8,756 bases of DNA, taken from assembly GCA_016199325.1 (NCBI GenBank), contig JACQGW010000224.1:1-8756 (forward strand), written 5' to 3'. The notes under the pieces were generated by a model, which saw only the letters and a list, made by a program, of their open reading frames with translations, made no database searches and was not told the origin of the DNA. Within the stretch, counting starts at the first letter, position 1. Each line of letters starts with the position of its first letter. A program made the position numbers and the translations under genes. The DNA is from Chloroflexota bacterium (GTDB lineage: Bacteria; Chloroflexota; Dehalococcoidia; JACQGW01). Positions 1-5,851 of this stretch are shown here, piece by piece.

Positions 1-1
1 C

Positions 2-1138
2 CTCATCGTCGCGCTCGTCCTGGCCGCGCTCGTCGAGGCGCTCTTTCTGCGCTTCTTCCTTCGGCTCGGGCCGCTCCTCCCGTCGACGGCGCAGTGGATC
101 GGGCTCTACCGGGGCATCGAGCTCGTCGGGCTCATCGCCATGAACCTGGCGCTGTTGCTCGGCGCCATCACGCTCGTGCAACTCGGCTTGAAACGTCTCG
201 GCCACCGGCAGGGCCCGCGCCCGCCGGACGTCGAAGCCACCGCCCTTCCGAACCAGAAACCCGAAACCCGAAACCCGAAACCAGAGACCCCAAACCCCCA
301 GCCGCCGGCTCGGAGCGTGGTGGTCGTCGGCGTCCTAACGCTGGCAAGCGCCGGCCAGCTCACGCTCGGACCGCTGATGGGGAACACCACGGCGGGGATG
401 CTGGCTGCGACGAGCGCGCTGGTGGCCGCCACGCTGGTGGCCGCCCTGGTGGCCGGGTGCCGGCAGCAAACGCGCCGGCTCGTCCTGGCAGTGGCGTTAG
501 GCGCCGCCCTGCTCGCGCACTTCCATTACGCCAGCCAGGCGATGGCGTCGTTCGGTCTGCTGTTGCCGGGCGGCATCGAGGCGATTCTCGGCGCCGAGCT
601 GCTCGCTCTGGCCGCCGCGTTCCTCTCGCCGCTGCTGCTGGCCGATACGGATCAAGCACAGTCCGCAATAGAAGCGGGGAAGGCTCGTAGTTGGCGCTTC
701 AGCGCCCGGTCCTCGCTCCTGGCACTCCCCTGGCCGGCGGAACCCGGCGCTGAAGCGCCAACTACGAGCCAGGTTGTCCTTCGTTCGGGCGCACTCGACC
801 CGATAGGCGTTCTGAGCTCGCCTCACGCCCTTGCGGCGGGCGGGGCATCTGCGCTACTCTTTCTGGGATTCTGGATCGCCCGTCCCTGGCTCGCCGCGAC
901 GGCGGCCATGTGGAACGGCGGTTTCACGCTCGCCCTGCCCGGCCCGCTCTATGCGCTGGCGCTTGGCGTGGTCGTCGCCACGGTCGTCGCGGGCTGGCGG
1001 AGTGGCGGTGCCGGCCGCCGTCGGGCGATCGGGCTGCTGCTCCTGACATGGGGCGGCCTGAAGGTCGACTATTCATACTTCGCGTTGCTCGGCCTCCTCG
1101 GCTTCCTGCTGCTGGCCGAGCACGACGGCGAGGGGTGA
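2..1138 (+). CDS. Polytopic membrane protein, 5' end outside window
   Basis: The frame is open from the first bases of the window to a TGA, giving at least 378 residues. The first internal ATG is at 140, but hydrophobic codons continue upstream of it (a LIVALVLAALVEALFLRFFL stretch), so the true start probably lies before the window. About nine hydrophobic segments are visible, including residues 1-20, 43-67, several between about 105 and 220, and three in the last 110 residues. Two hydrophilic loops are unusual because each is encoded by repeat DNA: residues about 85-99 (Lys/Pro/Glu/Thr/Asn-rich) by a heptad repeat, and about 227-257 by a palindromic element. No enzyme motif or family was recognised. 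The C-terminus is a short acidic tail. That it is an integral membrane protein is well supported; the function is unknown. If annotated from ATG 140 it would be 332 residues. Confidence 0.7.
   Translation, partial: LIVALVLAALVEALFLRFFLRLGPLLPSTAQWIGLYRGIELVGLIAMNLALLLGAITLVQLGLKRLGHRQGPRPPDVEATALPNQKPETRNPKPETPNPQPPARSVVVVGVLTLASAGQLTLGPLMGNTTAGMLAATSALVAATLVAALVAGCRQQTRRLVLAVALGAALLAHFHYASQAMASFGLLLPGGIEAILGAELLALAAAFLSPLLLADTDQAQSAIEAGKARSWRFSARSSLLALPWPAEPGAEAPTTSQVVLRSGALDPIGVLSSPHALAAGGASALLFLGFWIARPWLAATAAMWNGGFTLALPGPLYALALGVVVATVVAGWRSGGAGRRRAIGLLLLTWGGLKVDYSYFALLGLLGFLLLAEHDGEG
256..297. repeat. 7-bp tandem repeat, unit GAAACCC, six copies, inside a reading frame
   Basis: Three exact GAAACCC units (256-276) are followed by GAAACCA, GAGACCC and CAAACCC. 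Because 7 is not a multiple of 3, the encoded peptide repeats every 21 bases (KPETRNP then KPETPNP). The six-unit tract is 42 bases, so it keeps the frame. It lies in a hydrophilic loop between membrane segments. It resembles the heptad short tandem repeats known from some bacterial genomes (for example cyanobacterial STRRs); that comparison is from memory. Confidence 0.85.
682..770. repeat. 89-bp palindromic element with perfect 25-bp inverted ends, inside a reading frame
   Basis: Positions 682-706 are the exact reverse complement of 746-770, 25 of 25 bases, separated by a 39-base centre. After one mismatch (707/745) pairing resumes for three bases (708-710 with 742-744). The outer ends read GGCTCGTAGTTGGCGC and its complement, and each arm carries an inner GGCGCTTCAGCGCC palindrome. 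No target-site duplication is evident and there is no room for a transposase. It looks like a small non-autonomous or REP-like element in the membrane protein gene, whose frame stays open across it. Similar palindromes with a CGTAGT...GCGCTTCAGCGC core are my recollection of Chloroflexota genomes, not something checked. Confidence 0.75.
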
Positions 1139-1143
1139 GCCGG

Positions 1144-1179
1144 CGTTCACCTCTCATCCTGTCTGACGAGAGGTGAACG
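1144..1179 (+). promoter_or_regulatory. Hairpin overlapping the ribosome binding site of the zinc-ribbon gene
   Basis: CGTTCACCTCTC at 1144-1155 is perfectly complementary to GAGAGGTGAACG at 1168-1179, with a 12-base loop. The 3' arm contains the SD-like GAGAGGTG and ends on the base before the ATG at 1180, so a folded transcript would hide the ribosome binding site. It also sits 5 bases after the stop of the membrane protein gene. No T-run follows, so it is not a classical intrinsic terminator. Confidence 0.5.
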
Positions 1180-1410
1180 ATGGCTGAGGAATCGAGCGTC
1201 GAACGGGAGATCCGCCGCAAGCTGGAGATGTTCCGGCGGTTCACCACCGTCTGCTCGTCGTGCCAGAGCGAGGTTCCCAGCGGTTGGCGCTTCTGCGCCG
1301 ACTGCGGCACCCGCCTGGAGACGGCCTGCCCGAGCTGCGGTGAGCCGTTGCCGCCCCTCGGCGCCCGCTACTGTCCCCACTGCGGGCTTGCCATTCCCCG
1401 GACCGGGTAA
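1180..1410 (+). CDS. Small double zinc-ribbon protein
   Basis: A 76-residue protein. Residues 1-22 are charged and probably helical; the rest is two treble-clef-like ribbons. Cys25, Cys28, Cys39 and Cys42 form the first CxxC...CxxC knuckle pair, and Cys50, Cys53, Cys65 and Cys68 form the second, matching the double zinc ribbon (DZR) pattern. Each four-cysteine set would be expected to bind one zinc ion. Such domains occur as short stand-alone proteins and as parts of larger regulators; no catalytic residues are present and the role is not predictable, with protein or nucleic-acid binding being the usual suggestions. The ATG at 1180 has an SD-like AGAGGTG in a hairpin arm directly upstream. 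It follows the membrane protein gene by 41 bases and may be co-transcribed with it. It converges on the lipoprotein gene. Confidence 0.85.
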   Translation: MAEESSVEREIRRKLEMFRRFTTVCSSCQSEVPSGWRFCADCGTRLETACPSCGEPLPPLGARYCPHCGLAIPRTG

Positions 1411-1414
1411 TCGG

Positions 1415-1488
1415 GGTTCAAGGTTCATAGTTCAAGGTTCAGCGTTCGCGGTTGGGGAACGACCCTGGAACGCTGAACCTTGAACCTC
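1415..1488. repeat. Heptad repeats forming an 18-bp hairpin between convergent genes
   Basis: Six 7-base units run from 1415 to 1456: GGTTCAA, GGTTCAT, AGTTCAA, GGTTCAG, CGTTCGC, GGTTGGG. Complementary units follow at 1468-1488: GAACGCT, GAACCTT, GAACCTC. As a result 1430-1447 pairs perfectly with 1468-1485, around a 20-base loop. The hairpin fills most of the 99-base gap between the stops at 1410 and 1510 and could end transcription from both sides, but neither strand has a T-run after the stem, so the terminator role is inferred only from position. Confidence 0.75.
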
Positions 1489-1509
1489 AAGCGAACAAAA
1501 CAGCGACAG

Positions 1510-3126
1510 CTATTGCCACTCGGAGCCGTAGAAACCGATCCATTCGTCCGGACGGGGCGCCCACTTCAGGTTCTTCCGCGAGACGTAGGGCTGCCCTTCG
1601 TCGTAGGCGAAGATGGCCATCGCCTCCTCCTGGATCGCCTTCTGCAGCGTGTTGAACTTCCCGGCCCGCTTTGCCGGGTCGAGCTCCTTCGCCTGATCGT
1701 CCAGCAGCGCGTCCATCCTCGGCGTGTTGTAGTAGATGCCGCGCACCTTGCTGTGCAGGTGCAACTGGACGCACATCTCGCCGTCGCCGATCAGGTTGCC
1801 GCACGACATGTAGTAAAGGCCCTCGAATCGCTTGTTGAGGAACTTCTCCCAGTAGCCGCCCCAGTCCTGGATGAACATCTGGAACTTCAGACCGAGGTTC
1901 TTCTCGAGCTGGCTGGTGACCGCCTGTGCCACTTCCTTGTCCATGAACAGCCGCCCCGCCGAGCCGTCGAACGTCGTCTCGAAGCCGTTGGCGTAGCCGG
2001 CCGCGGCCATCAGCTCCTTGGCCTTGGCTACGTCGTAGGGATAGGGCTTCAAGCTCGTGTCGTAGCCGGCGTGTCGCCCGCCGACGAGGCTGGACAGCCG
2101 GAACGCGTTGCCACGCAGCACGTTCTTGATGATGCTGTCCCAGTCCACCGCGTAGTTCAGCGCCTGGCGCACCCGGATGTCCCGGTAGGGGTTCGGATCG
2201 GGCTTGAGGTAGTTCATCCCGATGAACACCTCGCGCGTCGTGCGGACGACCTGGACGGTGTAGTTCGGGTCGCTCTGGAACGGGCCCAGGTACTGCGGCG
2301 GCACGTTGTCGATGACGTCGGCTTCGCCGCTCTGGAGCATTGCCACCCGCGTCGCCGCCTCTTTGACGTTCCGGAAGATCAGCCGCTTGATCTTCGGGGC
2401 GCCCAGGTAGTAGTCCGGGAAGGCCTCGAGGGTGACCTTATCGCCCTTGATCCATTCGATCAGCTTGTACGGCCCGGCGCCAACAGGCTGGGTGCTGAAC
2501 CGCTCTCGGCCAACTTCCTGGTAGTACTTCTCCGGGATGATGGTCAGAAACGTCAGACGAAAGATCGCAGCGGCGTGGGGCTCGATGGTTGTGAAGACCA
2601 CCGTGCTGTCGTCGACCGCTTTTGCCTCCTTGAAGTACTGGAGGTAGGTCAACGCCTTCAGCTTGTTCTCTTTGTCCAGGATCCGGTTCAACGAGAAGGC
2701 GACGTCTTTGGTCGTGACCGTCTCGCCGTTCTGGAACTTGACGCCCTTGCGGATCCTGAATTCGTACGTGGTATCGTTGACGACCTTCCACGACTCGGCG
2801 ATGCCGGGCTTCGTCAGCACTTGCTCGCCCTCGAAGACGAGCTTGACGAGCGGCTCATGGATGTTGAACGGCTCGTTGAGCCAGGCGGTATAGTCGCCCA
2901 TATCCATCGTCGTGCCGAACGAGCCGGTGCCCGACTGGGCGATGACGACCGTATCCTTCTTGGCCGCCGCCGGCGCCTTCGTCGGCTGGGCGGCCGGTGC
3001 CGCTTGCGTCGGCTGCGCGGCCGGCGCCGCCGGCGGCGCGGCCGGGCCGGCACAGGCAGTGACGACGAGCGCGACGATCAGGGCCAACGCGACGCTGAAC
3101 GCCATTCGCCGATGAGTCCGTACCAT
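1510..3126 (-). CDS. ABC transporter substrate-binding lipoprotein, family 5 (SBP_bac_5, DppA/OppA-like)
   Basis: A 538-residue extracytoplasmic solute receptor for an ABC importer of the oligopeptide/dipeptide/nickel class. The N-terminus has a lipoprotein signal: basic residues 3-7, a hydrophobic stretch 8-22 and the lipobox VTAC with Cys25 as lipid anchor. Residues 26-56 are an Ala/Pro/Gln linker. The mature domain shows family hallmarks: AESWKV near 110, the KFQNGETVTTKDVAFSLNRIL block near 130-150, a later GAGPYKL, and DIRVRQALNYAVD in the C-terminal lobe. Length fits the family. The start at 3126 is chosen because GGGAGGA lies 5 bases upstream; a longer frame from 3156 adds ten polar residues before the signal peptide. 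The ligand cannot be read from sequence; family members also bind glutathione, opines, sugars and amino compounds. No permease or ATPase is in the window. It is downstream of and co-oriented with the aminotransferase gene. Confidence 0.92.
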   Translation of the reverse strand: MVRTHRRMAFSVALALIVALVVTACAGPAAPPAAPAAQPTQAAPAAQPTKAPAAAKKDTVVIAQSGTGSFGTTMDMGDYTAWLNEPFNIHEPLVKLVFEGEQVLTKPGIAESWKVVNDTTYEFRIRKGVKFQNGETVTTKDVAFSLNRILDKENKLKALTYLQYFKEAKAVDDSTVVFTTIEPHAAAIFRLTFLTIIPEKYYQEVGRERFSTQPVGAGPYKLIEWIKGDKVTLEAFPDYYLGAPKIKRLIFRNVKEAATRVAMLQSGEADVIDNVPPQYLGPFQSDPNYTVQVVRTTREVFIGMNYLKPDPNPYRDIRVRQALNYAVDWDSIIKNVLRGNAFRLSSLVGGRHAGYDTSLKPYPYDVAKAKELMAAAGYANGFETTFDGSAGRLFMDKEVAQAVTSQLEKNLGLKFQMFIQDWGGYWEKFLNKRFEGLYYMSCGNLIGDGEMCVQLHLHSKVRGIYYNTPRMDALLDDQAKELDPAKRAGKFNTLQKAIQEEAMAIFAYDEGQPYVSRKNLKWAPRPDEWIGFYGSEWQ

Positions 3127-3130
3127 CTCT

Positions 3131-3137
3131 TCCTCCC
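3131..3137 (-). promoter_or_regulatory. Ribosome binding site of the lipoprotein gene
   Basis: On the minus strand GGGAGGA (3137 to 3131) stands 5 bases before the ATG at 3126-3124. This decides in favour of that start over the in-frame ATG at 3156, which would place ten charged residues before the signal peptide. Confidence 0.8.
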
Positions 3138-3139
3138 TT

Positions 3140-3229
3140 TCACTCCCGACCTCCACGGCCGGTGGCAGTATTCACTCGCCCGCTGAGACACCCCGTGATC
3201 ACGCACCAACTGATACGTTCCCCTGTCAC
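3140..3229 (-). other. Possible short leader reading frame upstream of the lipoprotein gene
   Basis: The 167-base gap between the aminotransferase stop and the lipoprotein start contains a near-perfect SD, AAAGGAGG (3239 to 3232), facing no annotated gene. A GTG at 3229-3227 opens a 29-codon frame (VTGERISWCVITGCLSGRVN...) that ends at TGA 3142-3140, just before the lipoprotein SD. The GTG is only 2 bases from the SD core, which is too close to be ideal. The frame also spans the 10-bp palindrome CGTGATCACG (3194-3203), a possible operator. No clear promoter or terminator was found in this gap. Confidence 0.2.
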
Positions 3230-3293
3230 CACCTCCTTTCGGTCTGGACCCAGGGCCCAACGACCCGGATTGTTCAGACGACCGTTGCCAGGC

Positions 3294-4664
3294 TCAGCCG
3301 CCCAGCAATTGCCGCTCAGCCAGGCCGATGCACTCGTCCAGGATAGTGCAGATCTCGTCGATGTCGGGCTCCGTCACGATGAGCGGTGGCGCCACCACGA
3401 CGAAATCTTGCGTCGCCCGCAGGATCAGCCCGCGTTCCTGGGACAGCCGATGGATCAGCTTGCCCGGCTTCGTCTGCGGACCGAAGGATTCCCGCGCCGC
3501 GCGATCCTTCACCAATTGCAGCCCCTGGAGAAGCCCGGCGCCGCGCACCCCGCCGATGAGGCGATAGCGCTCAGCCATAGCCTCCAGGCGTTTGCGGAGA
3601 TAGCCACCCATTGCCCGGGCGTTCTCGACCAATCCGCGTTCCTGGATCTGCCGGATCGTGGCGATGCCCGCGGCGCAGGCGACCGGGTTGCCGCCGAGGG
3701 TATGCCCATCCTGGAACGCTCGTTGCTCGTCGGAATCCGACAAGAACGCGTCATGCACACGCTCAGAGAAGAAGATCGCCGCCAGCGGCGCGTACCCGCT
3801 GGAGATTCCCTTGCCACAGGCCAGGATGTCGGGGGTTACCCCGTAGTAGTCGGCGCCGAACATGCACCCCAACCGGCCGAAGCCGGTGACGATTTCATCG
3901 AAGATGAGGAGGACGTTGTGCCGGTCGCAGGCTTCCCGAATGATGGGAAAATACTCGGGAGGCGGCACGGCAAAGATCGCCGACACCGACATGGGCTCCA
4001 TGATGACGGCGGACACGGTCTCGGGGTCTTCGGCCTCGATGGTTCTTTCCACCAGCCTGGCGCAGGTCAGACCGCAGGAGGGGTAGGTCTTGTCGAACGG
4101 ACATCGGTAACAGGCCGGGGGATGGACGTGGAGGTAGCCCACACCCAACGGCTCAAAGAGCGATTTTCGTTCGGCACCCCCGCTCGCGGCGACGGCCCCC
4201 GTAGTCGAGCCGTGATACGCCCCGTATCTGGCAATCACCTTGAACTTGCGTGGATGGCCCGTCTGCTGGTGATACTGGCGGGCGAGCTTCATCGCTGCCT
4301 CGGTCGCCTCCGTACCCGAGTTCATGAGCTTGAGGGGCCCGAGGCCCGGAGGAGCGATCGCCCGCAACAGGGCGGCCAGTTCCAGTGCCCTGGTGTTGGT
4401 GCCGTGGAGAGGCGGATTGAAGGTGAACGTCCGGAGCTGCGCGACCATCGCATCGATCACGGCGCGGTTATTGTGGCCGACAGATACCACGAAGGCCCCG
4501 GAGAGTGCATCGATGAAGGTCCTGCCGTCGGTGCTGGTGACGCGAATGCCGTCCCCGCCCTCGAAGACGACGGGATTCCTGGCAAACTCCCGCATCTGCG
4601 TGAAATCCAGCACCAGGCTTTGGGAAAGGTCTCGATCGTCGACGACCCGAGCATCCTGAACCAC
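3294..4664 (-). CDS. Class III PLP-dependent aminotransferase
   Basis: A cytoplasmic fold-type I aminotransferase of 456 residues from the GTG at 4664, normal for class III (omega-amino acid, diamine or beta-amino acid transaminases). PLP-site motifs appear in order: SGTEAT at 116-121 (phosphate binding), YHG at 150-152 (ring stacking), DEIVTGFGR with Asp256 (pyridine nitrogen), Lys285 in GKGISSGY (Schiff base), and Thr322 in the HTLGGNP segment (phosphate contact from the partner subunit of the dimer). A cysteine-rich segment (Cys185, 188, 197, 201) follows the first half of the large domain. GTG 4664 is preferred because AGGAGG lies 7 bases upstream; ATGs at 4724 and 4700 lack an SD. It is the first gene after a strong minus-strand promoter and is divergent from the dapA-like operon, which suggests shared catabolism. 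The amino donor is unknown: beta-alanine, GABA, taurine-like or diamine substrates are all possible. Confidence 0.9.
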   Translation of the reverse strand: MVQDARVVDDRDLSQSLVLDFTQMREFARNPVVFEGGDGIRVTSTDGRTFIDALSGAFVVSVGHNNRAVIDAMVAQLRTFTFNPPLHGTNTRALELAALLRAIAPPGLGPLKLMNSGTEATEAAMKLARQYHQQTGHPRKFKVIARYGAYHGSTTGAVAASGGAERKSLFEPLGVGYLHVHPPACYRCPFDKTYPSCGLTCARLVERTIEAEDPETVSAVIMEPMSVSAIFAVPPPEYFPIIREACDRHNVLLIFDEIVTGFGRLGCMFGADYYGVTPDILACGKGISSGYAPLAAIFFSERVHDAFLSDSDEQRAFQDGHTLGGNPVACAAGIATIRQIQERGLVENARAMGGYLRKRLEAMAERYRLIGGVRGAGLLQGLQLVKDRAARESFGPQTKPGKLIHRLSQERGLILRATQDFVVVAPPLIVTEPDIDEICTILDECIGLAERQLLGG

Positions 4665-4670
4665 GACGTG

Positions 4671-4680
4671 ACCTCCTCTC
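4671..4680 (-). promoter_or_regulatory. Ribosome binding site that sets the aminotransferase start at GTG 4664
   Basis: On the minus strand GAGAGGAGGT (4680 to 4671) contains AGGAGG ending 7 bases before GTG 4664-4662. The in-frame ATGs further upstream (4724 and 4700) have no comparable sequence, and the first would leave only about 15 bases of leader after the predicted promoter. Confidence 0.75.
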
Positions 4681-4745
4681 GAATCAGCCGCTGCCGCCAT
4701 TGATCCGATCGAGGGATGCGCCATACGCTGGGATCACTTTTCGCC

Positions 4746-4774
4746 AATATACAGGAAGGGTATCCACTCGTCAA
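4746..4774 (-). promoter_or_regulatory. Predicted sigma70-type promoter for the aminotransferase gene
   Basis: On the minus strand TTGACG (4774-4769), a spacer of exactly 17 bases, then TATATT (4751-4746). Five of six bases match the -35 consensus and five of six the -10. Transcription would begin near 4739, leaving a leader of about 75 bases before the GTG at 4664. Confidence 0.65.
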
Positions 4775-4828
4775 CAGCGCGACGCGGCTCAGGAACCGCC
4801 CGATCCGCTGGCGTTCCAGGCCGGCCTC

Positions 4829-4837
4829 TGCTATAGT
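4829..4837 (+). promoter_or_regulatory. Predicted extended -10 promoter for the dapA-like operon
   Basis: TGCTATAGT gives the extended -10 pattern TGnTATAGT. The sequence 17 bases upstream (TGGCGT, 4809-4814) is a poor -35, as is usual for extended -10 promoters. Transcription would start near 4844, about 45 bases before the TTG start at 4888. It is divergent from the aminotransferase promoter, with about 55 bases between the two -10 elements' outer sides. Confidence 0.45.
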
Positions 4838-4872
4838 GGCCGGCAACGCACAGGGAGTCCGTGGGAGCGGAC

Positions 4873-4880
4873 GGAAGGAG
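4873..4880 (+). promoter_or_regulatory. Ribosome binding site that sets the dapA-like start at TTG 4888
   Basis: GGAAGGAG ends 7 bases before TTG 4888-4890. The longer frame from GTG 4861 would put this site inside the coding sequence and add nine residues not expected before the usual LRGVLPIVATPF family N-terminus. Confidence 0.7.
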
Positions 4881-4887
4881 TTGGACA

Positions 4888-5805
4888 TTGCAGGAGTTGC
4901 GCGGGGTGCTGCCCATCGTCGCCACGCCATTCGACGGGGATGAGGCCGTCGACGAAGCGAGCTTGCGGAATCTGGTCGAGTTCCACATCGGGGCCGGCGC
5001 CCACGGCCTCACGTTGCTCGGCGTGGCCGGCGAGATCCACAAGCTGACGGATGCCGAGCGCCAGCAGGTCGTCGAGATCAGCCTTGATCAGGCCCGCGGC
5101 CGCGTTCCGGTCGTCGTCGGCACGGGCCACCCGAGCACGCGCGTTGCCGTCCAGTTCTCGCAGCAGGCCGAGCGGGCCGGCGCCGCCGCCGTCATGGTCA
5201 TCGCGCCCTACGTGGGCGTCCGGCCGGATCAGCCGGGGCTCTACGAGTACTACCGGGCCGTCGCCGAGTCGGTCGGCATCCCCATCGTCGTCCAGGACGA
5301 GCCGGTGACCTCCGGCGTCATCCTGCCGGCGCCGTTCATCGCCCGGCTGGCCGAGATTCCCAACGTTAAGTACGCCAAGGTCGAGCAGGTGCCGACGCCG
5401 CCCAAGTTCGCCGAGATTCGCCGGCTGACGGGCGGCAGGCTGGGCCTGTTCGGCGGCGTGGGCGGTATGTACTTCCTGGAGGAGCTGGAGCGGGGCGCCG
5501 CCGGCATCATGACCGGCTTCGGCTACACCGAGGTGCTCGTCGAGATCTTCAACGCGCACGCCCGCGGCGACGCCAGACGAGCCCAGGAGCTCTTCTACCG
5601 GTACAGCGCCCTGCTCTCCTACGAGACGCAGCAGGGTATTGGCCTCCAGTTGCGCAAGCAGGTGCTCCAGTGGCGCGGCCTGATCCGGGACGCCCGCGTC
5701 CGCGGGCCGGCGCCACGGATCGACGACGAGACGCGCGCCGAGCTGCGAGCGCTGATCGAGCGGCTGGGCCTGCCGTTGGCGCCGAAGGTCGCGGTGCCCG
5801 GATAA
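4888..5805 (+). CDS. DapA/N-acetylneuraminate lyase-family aldolase or dehydratase (not a typical dihydrodipicolinate synthase)
   Basis: A 305-residue cytoplasmic (beta/alpha)8-barrel protein starting at TTG, close to the usual family length. The N-terminus LRGVLPIVATPF and the GxxGE substrate-carboxylate loop (GVAGE, 45-49) are family signatures. Lys164 in YAKVEQ aligns with the Schiff-base lysine (E. coli DapA Lys161). Several residues of authentic DapA are changed: the loop threonines (Thr44/45) are Val-Ala, the PYY tyrosine (Tyr107) is Val, the catalytic tyrosine (Tyr133) is Gln136 in VQDEPVTSG, and the substrate arginine (Arg138) is Thr141. A pyruvate- or keto-acid-using aldolase, lyase or dehydratase is therefore more likely than lysine biosynthesis, provided the alignment holds. 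It is the first gene of a plus-strand operon, 46 bases before the amidohydrolase. The substrate is unknown. Confidence 0.88.
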   Translation: MQELRGVLPIVATPFDGDEAVDEASLRNLVEFHIGAGAHGLTLLGVAGEIHKLTDAERQQVVEISLDQARGRVPVVVGTGHPSTRVAVQFSQQAERAGAAAVMVIAPYVGVRPDQPGLYEYYRAVAESVGIPIVVQDEPVTSGVILPAPFIARLAEIPNVKYAKVEQVPTPPKFAEIRRLTGGRLGLFGGVGGMYFLEELERGAAGIMTGFGYTEVLVEIFNAHARGDARRAQELFYRYSALLSYETQQGIGLQLRKQVLQWRGLIRDARVRGPAPRIDDETRAELRALIERLGLPLAPKVAVPG

Positions 5806-5819
5806 CACGGAGGCGGGTA

Positions 5820-5847
5820 GTCGTGGGTCGAGTGGCCGTGGGCCAGG
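5820..5847. repeat. Degenerate heptad repeat upstream of the amidohydrolase gene
   Basis: The short gap before the amidohydrolase reads as four loose 7-base units: GTCGTGG, GTCGAGT, GGCCGTG, GGCCAGG. The last unit supplies most of the SD sequence. The repeat is weak, but it has the same unit length as the two clearer tracts at 256-297 and 1415-1488. Confidence 0.35.
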
Positions 5848-5851
5848 AGGG

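Noticed and set aside
94..690. 198-codon plus-strand frame overlapping the membrane protein gene
   Set aside because: It is in a different frame, is an Arg/Ala/Pro-rich shadow, and has no SD or domain.
1430..1485. Classical intrinsic terminator
   Set aside because: The stem is strong, but neither strand shows a T-run directly after it, so only a repeat hairpin is claimed.
1415..1488. CRISPR-like array
   Set aside because: The units are 7 bases with no spacers and no cas genes are nearby. The same applies to 256-297.
1480..3186. 568-codon plus-strand frame opposite the lipoprotein gene
   Set aside because: It mirrors the codon structure of the clearly real minus-strand lipoprotein gene. Its translation has no recognisable domain and is Arg/Val/Asp/Leu-rich low-complexity, typical of antisense frames in GC-rich DNA.
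3162..4703. 513-codon plus-strand frame opposite the aminotransferase
   Set aside because: It is antisense to a gene with all PLP-site motifs, and its product has no family features.
4665..4724. Longer aminotransferase start at ATG 4724 or 4700
   Set aside because: Neither has an SD, and the perfect AGGAGG would fall inside the coding sequence. GTG 4664 has ideal spacing.
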